DNA of 64,000 nucleotides from Flaccisagitta enflata (Eukaryota; Chaetognatha; Sagittoidea; Aphragmophora): NCBI GenBank assembly GCA_965153355.1, contig OZ231127.1, positions 8,866,001 to 8,930,000 of the forward strand, read 5' to 3'. Shown piece by piece: positions 54,941 to 64,000 of this stretch (position 1 is its first letter; each line of letters starts with the position of its first letter). The notes under the pieces were generated by a model. It saw only the letters and a program-made list of their open reading frames with translations, ran no database searches and was not told where the DNA came from. The position numbers and the translations under genes were made by a program.

Positions 54941-55052
54941 TCAGCAAATCTTTTTGGCTTCTCGTCTTTTGAATGCATTGTCATCCTCAAGTAGTATTGT
55001 AATCAAAGCAAGCAGCCGAACACCATGCTTGCCCGTGTAGCTCAATCCAAAT
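54941..55052 (-). CDS. Gene C, last coding exon (unrecognised)
   Basis: Minus-strand acceptor TTGTTTTTCCTTTCTCAG| supplies one base, then FGLSYTGKHGVRLLALITIL and LEDDNAFKRREAKKIC, with TGA at 54941-54943. The block 'GKHGVRLLALITILLEDD' looks like one helix of an ARM/HEAT-type or globular domain, but I cannot name it. The one-base entry fits the two-base exits of the candidate exons upstream at 56-61 kb. Confidence 0.55.
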
Positions 55053-55121
55053 CTGAGAAAGGAAAAACAATTAGGTTGTTATACCAAGTAACGCGCACAC
55101 ATGGGAAGGGGCAGAAATGCG

Positions 55122-55276
55122 CTGTTTAGTCGCGGACACGCGACTGCACCTAGCAATATTGGTTAGTCCTTTGGTCAGTAGGTTGGTCAGTGACATTTCT
55201 GAATAGCGAGCAGTTTTCGCATTACTGCACCTGCCCAACCGTGCTCTACTGGATTGCCGTGTACCCAACCTTGTTC
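55122..55276 (+). mobile_element. Family H element, + copy, in gene C intron
   Basis: GTTTAGTCGCGGACACGCG, ACTGCACCTAG, GGTTGGTCAGTGAC, then ATTGCCGTGTACCCAACC and TTGTT. Confidence 0.78.
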
Positions 55277-55993
55277 AATACTTTTTAACCCAAGCATTAC
55301 CGATGGATTAACGGCCCAATGCATTGACAGACAGACAGACAGACAGATGGACGGATTGATGGATGGATGGATACACAAATATAAAGATGGATGGACAGAC
55401 AGATGGATGGATGGACAGCCAAAGCTTCATACAGTTGCGAGATTGTCATGGAAGGGGGGGAACTCGATCACAAGTAGATCGAGGCAAACTAAGCATCTTT
55501 TGCAAAATCGTCCTGAATACTTGATAAACCAAAAGATTGATGATCAGATAGACGGACAATGCAGGGTACAGTTGCATTATGATTACAAAATTTTCTGGAA
55601 AATATGTAGATTTTCTCAAAAATATGCAAATCAATGTATGGACAAAGCCTCCTATAGGATTCTCTGAATACTCGCTGCATTCCGCCACCTGTGTGTGTGT
55701 GTGGGGGGGGGGGGTGTTTGTTAGTGTGTGTGCTCACTGAACATGCAATGCACCCCGTTACGTGAGTGTACTCTAAATACATGATGATACGTGTACGTGT
55801 GGGCGTAAGTGTGTATGTGTATGTGTGTCCGTGTTTGTGTGTGTGTGCAACAAGAAAATGCATCCTCATCTGCCTAGCCATGTGAGTTACAAGCTTAACA
55901 AGCCAACAGTTGTAGGAATAGTTTCATTTATTTAGTGAAAGTGCGCACATCTTGACAGAATTTACCTGAATTTACAGAATTGACAGATTATAC

Positions 55994-56045
55994 CTGAAGC
56001 TGGTTTCGTCTTTCCATCCCCCTTGGCAATGCATCGTAAGATCCT
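55994..56045 (-). CDS. Gene C? 52-base exon, copy 2
   Basis: Minus strand: CCAATGTTTACAG|AGGATC to AGCTTCAG|GTATAA. In the frame that leaves two bases it reads DLTMHCQGGWKDETSF. It is 52 bases, so including both copies in one mRNA would break the frame. The DNA just upstream resembles a degenerate family H end. Confidence 0.35.
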
Positions 56046-56203
56046 CTGTAAACATTGGCCTACGCCCTGGCAGTCCATTTTCATTATCAAGAAAAATGGC
56101 CGGAATCGCAGCTATCCTGATGGCATGTGGGCAGGGGTAGAGATAAGTCGTTTGGGCAGAACAAATTATTCTAAGCAACCATTGATGGTAAAAGAGCCGA
56201 TTG

Positions 56204-56289
<86 letters not shown>

Positions 56290-56365
56290 GCGTATGCATG
56301 TGTGTGTGTGCGTGTGTGTATGCATGTGTGCGTGCATTTATGTTATCAAATACGCGTTGTGTCCC

Positions 56366-56468
<103 letters not shown>

Positions 56469-56689
56469 CTTGCACTCAAGCAACTCAATAACTATACTAA
56501 CATCGGGAACATCCAATGATGTGGCGCTTTCATGTGGAGTAGACGAATTCATAAACATTTCCGGTCACACCAAATAGTTGCCCAATCGTAGACTCTGTTT
56601 TCTCAATCTGAAACTAATAAGAAATAAACTTTCATTTTTTGGCAAGTGTGAGTGCTCTCTGAACATGCAATGTGTCCCATTCCGTGTGT

Positions 56690-56750
<61 letters not shown>

Positions 56751-57006
56751 TGTGTATGTGCGTGCGCGTGTGCGTGTGTGTGTGTTTGTGTGTGTGTTTG
56801 TGTGTGTGTAAACTTATGTATACGTAAGCAACTCAGCTACTCAGACCATGAAATATCCAATTATGTATTATTTTCATGTGGGCTGGCAAAATTTATAAAC
56901 AATCGCAACTTCCACTATCTTCATCTGAAACTATTTTTTTTTCTTTTTTGGATAGCCCCTGATTTTTTTTTATTTGAGTGTGCAAACAAAGTGACTGAAA
57001 ACATAC

Positions 57007-57058
57007 CTGAAGCTAGTTTTGTTTTTCCATCCCCCTTGATAATGCATTGTTGGATCCT
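57007..57058 (-). CDS. Gene C? 52-base exon, copy 1
   Basis: Minus strand: GCTTTGTTAG|AGGATC to AGCTTCAG|GTATGT, reading DPTMHYQGGWKNKTSF. It differs from copy 2 by 9 of 52 bases, with both splice signals kept. Its two-base exit fits the last exon at 54941-55052. Confidence 0.38.
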
Positions 57059-57203
57059 CTAACAAAGCCAGAAAAGCAGCAACCCTAATGGCACATGGGC
57101 AGGTAGGGATAGAGATAGTACGTTTTGGCAGGGCCAATGACGTCAAAAGCACTTGGTAACGCTGACAGAGCTGACTTTGTATGTGTGCGCGCGTGCCTGC
57201 ATG

Positions 57204-57348
<145 letters not shown>

Positions 57349-57511
57349 ACACGCAAGCAGTTTAACTACTCGTACCAGGAAACATGTTTTTATGCATCGC
57401 TTTCAGGTTGAATGGACGAATTCATACACGCATCTGATGTCACGACAAAAAGTTACGCCATCGCAGACAGTCTTCATGTCTCCAATTATTCGATCTGAAA
57501 TATACATATAC

Positions 57512-57670
57512 ATTTTTAGTTGCGGACACGCAACTCAATAAGAGCCTTTGTCCGTCCGTCCGTTGGTCCGTCCGTCCATGAGAACGAGTCGAAAAGTGTG
57601 AAAACGCGCATTTCCGCCCCTGCCCACCTGTCTATAACTGGTATTGGCCGTGTATCTGGCCGTATTTTTG
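57512..57670 (+). mobile_element. Family H element, + copy
   Basis: TTTTTAGTTGCGGACACGC, AACTCAATAAGAGCC, CCGTCCGTTGGTCC, then ACCTGTCTATAACTGG and CCGTGTATCTGGCCGTATT. Closest to the 12677 copy. Confidence 0.82.
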
Positions 57671-58052
57671 TTACTAGCCCGCGAATTCATCACTTAACCC
57701 CTGAGCTCTTTTGACAGCCCTTGAAATCAAATTCGATAGTTTCCTTGTTTGTTCAATCATTCATTCATTCAATCGTTCGTTTGTTTGTTCATGCATTTGT
57801 TCATTTGTTTGTTTGTTCGTTAACTTGTTCGTTTGTTCATTTGTTTGTTGAATCAGTCACTTACTAGACAATTTGACAGCCTCTGCGTTCTTCTTGAAAC
57901 GAAGTCACCAATTCTTGTCGCATCCTAGCTTATTCTCTCTTTTCATCAAAAGATAAAAAAAGAATAAAGAAAATAGCAAAACAAAACCTTGAGGGGAAGA
58001 AGGATAAATTGTTAGTATGAGTGATTTTTTTCCATGCATAGTAATCACGTAC

Positions 58053-58110
58053 TTGTTGCGGACAGGAACAGGAGTGTCGCTAGCACTGTCTGACTTTGAT
58101 TGAGCGCGCT
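58053..58110 (-). CDS. Gene C? exon, Ser-rich
   Basis: Minus strand: CTTTTCCTTGATTGAAG| to CGCAACAA|GTACGTGA, a very good donor. Reads RAQSKSDSASDTPVPVRN, leaving two bases. The entry phase matches that of the 52-base exons, so it may be an alternative to them rather than their neighbour. Confidence 0.42.
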
Positions 58111-58523
58111 CTTCAATCAAGGAAAAGGAAAGTTTCCCGTAGATCAAGAAAATGGGTCTAACAGGTTCCTCTCATCACTGTCAACAAAAGTCATTTTCCC
58201 CAAAAAGTCTATAGTGAACAAGGTGGGGAAAAATTTTTATCTTAATCATATGGGTAGAAGCATTTCATATCATAAATCAGCTTGACCTTGTTCATCCCGG
58301 AAGTCTAGGATCGATTTTTTTACCCCCTTTTGATGAAAGGGTAGAAAGGTTTGGATTTGAGGACAGATTTCCTTATGTCTGGGCAGGGGCAGGGCCGGGT
58401 CAGCCCTCAGAGGTCCCGGGTGACCTTAAGCCGTCTTCAAACATGAACAAATCAAAGAAAATCTCCCCTGATAAAAGAAAAAGAATTTGAGCTGAAAATG
58501 AGCATTTTCTGGAAATGCCTTTT

Positions 58524-58922
58524 GGGCAGCGGCCCCGAAGGGGTCGATGACCTATGCTCTCACACATATGGGGGATTTTCTCCTTCTCCTTCTTCTTCTA
58601 CGTCCCCCCCCTCAAATCCCAGTCTTGAGGCCCAAGTCCCAGCCTCAAGGCCCAAATCCTAGCCTCAAAGCCTAAATTTTAGCCAGATTTCAATCTTGAA
58701 GCCCAAATCTCAGCCTCCAGGCTAGGATTTGGGCCATGAGGCTAGGATTTGGGCCTTGAGGCTGGGATTTGGGCCTCAAGACTGGGATTTGGACCTCGAG
58801 ACTGGAATTTGGGCCTGGAGACTGGAATTTGAGGGAGGGGGGAGAGAGGAGAAGAAATAGAAGGAGAAAATCCCCCATATGTGTGAAAGCATAGGTCATC
58901 GACCCCTTCAGGGCTGCTGCCC
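58524..58922. mobile_element. Fold-back element with GGGCAGCGGCCCC ends, compact (399 bp)
   Basis: GGGCAGCGGCCCCGAAGGGG with CACACATATGGGGGATTTTC is mirrored by GAAAATCCCCCATATGTGTG and CCCCTTCAGGGCTGCTGCCC. The interior is AGGCCCAAATCCCAGCCTC units, then the same inverted. The best complete member of this family. Confidence 0.9.
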
Positions 58923-58984
58923 TGCTCCCCCCTCAACTTCAAGCACAACCTACTTGATACAATAAATGTCAAACATAGTACCTT

Positions 58985-59080
58985 TAGAGAAAAATGATTT
59001 CAGGTCATGGAGATGATGCATCTAGGAGTAAAAGCTTAATACTTTTTTTCATTAGACAATGTTCACGTTGTAGTAGTATT
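58985..59080 (-). mobile_element. MITE end related to the 53703 block
   Basis: Minus strand GTGAACATTGTCTAATG, AAAAAAAGTATTAAGC, TTTTACTCCTAGATGC match the block at 53705-53755. Confidence 0.6.
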
Positions 59081-59421
59081 AGGGTGGGACTTATGGAAGT
59101 AGATGGACTTCGCTCGATTTAAACATGGCTGAATAAACCAGTAAAGCGCGAATAGATAGTGAAGGTGGAAATAGATCTTTTTTGGTCCGGACATCTAGGA
59201 CAAACTTGTCCGTAATCTAGGGACAGATTATTCCGAACATACCTGAAGTCCCAAAAAATTTGTCCGGGGCGACTTTTAAGCCAATTTTTTCTGTGGCAGT
59301 TTGGGAATGGTATCCGTCTCTGCATTTGTGGGCTTATCATATCCATCAATGTGTTAGGCCATTTAGTAACTGAAGCTATCTTGGAGAATTTTGCATCAAT
59401 CATCCTTTAGGATGAAGGGAT

Positions 59422-59426
<5 letters not shown>

Positions 59427-59510
<84 letters not shown>
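59427..59510 (+). repeat. (CA)n
   Basis: About 82 bases of clean (CA)n followed by (GA). Confidence 0.98.
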
Positions 59511-59512
<2 letters not shown>

Positions 59513-59589
59513 AGGGAGAGAGAGGGAGAAGACCACGGAAAGCGACATTGCGCCAATGCCATAGCTTGCAAAATTGTCAGGGAGACGTT

Positions 59590-60125
59590 GAAATATTTTC
59601 ATATCTAACAATATACAGGACAGGGTTTGACAAAACCTTTATTATCATCTTAACCATTTCCCGGGATAGGGTTTGACGAAGCCGAGATACGTTACGCCAT
59701 TGTTTTTCAAAGACAAATTTAAAACTTATCATCTTCTAGGACAGGGTATGTTAAAGGCATATAATGACGCGTTACTCCCTTGTTTTTTGATGACAAACGG
59801 GAAACTCATTATCATCTAGGACAGGGCTTAACAAAGCCGTTCGGAGACATGTTACACCATTGTTTTTTGATGACATACTCGAAACCTATCATCATGTTCG
59901 ACCGGGTTTCACAAAGCTTTATAGAGACACGTTACGCCAGTGTTTATTGATGAAAAACTTGAAATGTGTCATCATCTAGGACAGGGTTTGACGAAATTGT
60001 ATAGAGACGCATTATGCCATTGTCTTTTTTATGACAAACTCGAAACTCATCATCATCTAGGACAGGGTTTTACGAAGCCGTATAGAGACACGTTACGCCA
60101 TTGTTTTTCGATGACAAACTTGAAG
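59590..60125 (+). repeat. About 77-bp tandem repeat, 6-7 units
   Basis: Each unit has ATCATCTAGGACAGGGTTTG, then ACGAAGCCGTATAGAGACAC, then GTTACGCCATTGTTTTTTGA, then TGACAAACTCGAAACTC with substitutions and small indels. Confidence 0.9.
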
Positions 60126-60653
60126 CCGTGTTCTTGGAAGAGGGCGTGATTTTTTGGGTCTGTTGATATCACCATACAGGAGGCACCAGTTGAGTGGGCT
60201 CGCGCGATCGCATCTCGCAAAATGAACCTGGAATTCGATTCAAATTATCAAATACTTTCTTGCTCATAAATAAACGGACACATTAAAAAAAGAATCAACT
60301 TTGAACATAGACAAATTAAGCATTTAACATTAGATTGGTAATATTTGAAAAGAATAAAATAACTCAACCGATCCAGGGTCAGTTGCTAAATAAGTTTAAA
60401 TGCACTGCACTTTCTGGTGGTTTTTTAGGGGTGCCTTTATCTACGAGCTGGATGGTACAGTTTTCGTAATTAGCATATCATTTGGTAACCAACCCATGCC
60501 TTTGTAATTTGGAGGCTACAAATCTTCCTGGTATGATTTTGGCCGATACTTTGGCCGACTAACAAACACGTGAGCAGCATTACGTCTTTTATATGGGTTG
60601 CCAATCAAAGGAGGAAGGAGGTAGGAGGCATGAAGCAGCAAACATACACGCAG
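60126..60653. other. No gene seen
   Basis: Unique-looking AT-rich sequence within the presumed gene C intron. Confidence 0.35.
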
Positions 60654-61079
<426 letters not shown>

Positions 61080-61179
61080 CTGAAACAAAATAAACAAACA
61101 AACATACTTCGAAGTTAGTCATTTCAATCAAATTTCATTGGTTCGGTGCCAAAGAAAACTATGTCACACTCACAACTAT

Positions 61180-61430
61180 CCTGAGGGGAACAGGAAGTGG
61201 GGTGCGGATGGGTGGGTGGGGGGGGGACGGGTGGGTGGGGGGGGGGGGCGCATTGATATATATTGATATATATTTCATTAGACATTCATAAATTTGATCT
61301 GTCAGCCTCATGCTACCAAGCAACATAGACTTTGAAGGACAGACACACTGACTTCTGACTCTTCGTGTAACATTACACAGGCAAGATGTGGAAGAAGGTG
61401 ACGTGGAACCAAATCTCTAAACTTCCTTTT
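61180..61430. other. No gene seen; G-rich GGGTGGGTGGGGGG tract
   Basis: G-runs at about 61197-61249 could form G-quadruplexes; the rest is unremarkable. Confidence 0.5.
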
Positions 61431-61692
61431 GGGCAGCGGCTCCGGAAGGACTGATGACCTATCCTTTCACATATGGGGAAATTTTAACAGCTTTTTATCC
61501 ACAAGACACAAATCCCTGCCTTAAGGCTCAATTCCCAGTCTAATTCTAACGGCCAAAATTCTTGCAAATTTCAGCCTCAAGGCTTAAATATGCTCAAATA
61601 CGCTCAAATACCAACTTATTGCCTAAATCCCAACCTTGTGGCTCAAATCATAGCCTCAAGGCTTAAACCCCAGCCTCAAGCTTTTATTGAAA
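61431..61692 (+). mobile_element. Half of a fold-back element (GGGCAGCGGC end)
   Basis: GGGCAGCGGCTCCGGAAGG, TTTCACATATGGGGAAATTT, then AAATCCCAGCCTCAAG-type units. The mirror half is absent. Confidence 0.72.
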
Positions 61693-62335
61693 GACCATAG
61701 ATCTCTCAAACCATAGTACTTTCAACCCCATATCTAGACATACACTTATTTAGGGGCATCTGGTACCGCTGACCATTGCTTTCGGAACTTTTTTTTTTCT
61801 CCCAAGCAGAATTTGAGAAACCTTTGAAAAGAAAAGCGTGAATCCGCACGTCTTTCCTGCATTAATGCCTCGGGTTTTTTCGCAACACAATTTTCCGGGA
61901 TAAAATTCCCTTTCTTCTCTAGCTCCTTTGGACTTTCTTTTCGTTGGACTTTTTAGCTGCGTCCTCAAATAGTTATATGAGTTCCTGTCGGTCCATCGGT
62001 TGGTCTGTCTGTCTGTCTGTCTCGCAAACTTTTAAACCACACAATTCTTAATTTATATAGGCCATAAGTTGGCCATGTTCTCTTTGATTTTTTCTAGTCA
62101 AACATCACTCAAACATCGCTCAAAGTAGACAATGACAGTGGTTTATTTCGGCATACTTGAGGCAAATTATTGATTTATCATTAATCTATACCCAACCACC
62201 ACCAAAATCTCCCAAATCACCACCACAAATGCCAAATCACCCAAACACTAGAGTGGTCGGGGATAAGTGACAAATTCAAGAAAATGATATACTCTAGTTC
62301 ATTGCATAGATGTACCAAATTAGGAGGTTTTCCCA
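61693..62335. other. No gene seen; family H left end at about 61950-62040
   Basis: TTTTTAGCTGCGTCCTC, GTCGGTCCATCGGTTGG, TCTGTCTGTCTGTCTC: a lone left half. The remainder has no supported frame. Confidence 0.45.
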
Positions 62336-62452
62336 CAGTTGTTGTTGTTGTAAATGGTGTTGTCAATGATGTTGTAAATGTGGCTGTTGTTGCTGCTGTG
62401 GTTGTTGTTGTTGTTGTTGTTGTTGTTGTTGCTGTTGCTGTTGTTGTTGTGG

Positions 62453-62522
<70 letters not shown>
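62336..62522 (+). repeat. (TTG)n
   Basis: Imperfect then perfect (GTT)n, about 185 bases. Confidence 0.97.

Positions 62523-64000
<1,478 letters not shown>

Noticed and set aside
59119-59403. 94-codon minus frame with NCHRKNWLKSRPGQIFWDF and YGQVCPRCPDQ segments
   Set aside because: Composition looks mixed but no splice sites, homology or phase partner; the DNA has a local palindromic CTAGGACAAACTTGTCC pattern suggesting a repeat.

Overview
This is a eukaryotic nuclear window dominated by simple repeats and short non-autonomous mobile elements. Genes are split into short exons with GT/AG introns. I read it as an arthropod, most likely an arachnid (inference). The support is a TTAGG-type repeat tract (9206-9257), a two-exon disulfide-rich toxin-like precursor on the minus strand (2996-3807), a BEL/Pao-like gag reading frame and a CR1/Jockey-group reverse transcriptase fossil. 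There is no bacterial gene organisation, CRISPR array, rRNA or tRNA that I can see.

Layout: 1-2126 (-) is a frameshifted retrotransposon gag. 2996-3807 (-) is the toxin-like knottin gene. 3.8-8 kb is AT-rich non-coding DNA with element relics. 8.04-9.1 kb (+) is a 5'-truncated non-LTR reverse transcriptase, broken at its catalytic box. 10.5-20.8 kb is a field of microsatellites, hairpin-ended elements and palindromes. 20807-21014 (+) is the last coding exon of an unrecognised gene A, with a poly(A) signal at 21135. 24.7-27.1 kb is a CTCATG composite minisatellite. 27622-46542 (+) is gene B, eight exons whose seven junction phases all agree, ending in a stop codon at 46540. Its introns hold ATTC, AAAG, TCTA, TG and GA arrays and an array of splice-signal-like 42-bp repeats. 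50.9-52.8 kb (+) has two isolated exons (gene D?). 54.9-61.1 kb (-) has several exons of an unrecognised gene C among (TG)n arrays. 61.1-64 kb is SSR-rich with no gene seen.

The most striking feature is one repeat family present in more than twenty copies in both orientations. One end is a GTCGCG...CGCGAC hairpin next to TTTTTAG; the other end reads GTGTATCCGGCCTTGTT; the core is often a (GTCC)n microsatellite. I propose it is a Helentron-associated (DINE-1-like) element that seeds microsatellites. Other families seen are a GGGCAGCGGCCCC fold-back family, several TA-flanked Tc1/mariner-like MITEs and long palindromes, and a 118-bp hAT-like MITE with an 8-bp target duplication.

The genes do not form a pathway I can name. 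Genes A, B, C and D are unrecognised. Very long reading frames made of repeated dipeptides or homopeptides (Q, T, C, V, RE, HT, SL, IHSF, KKER) are simple-repeat artefacts, except where they lie inside a phase-consistent exon of gene B.
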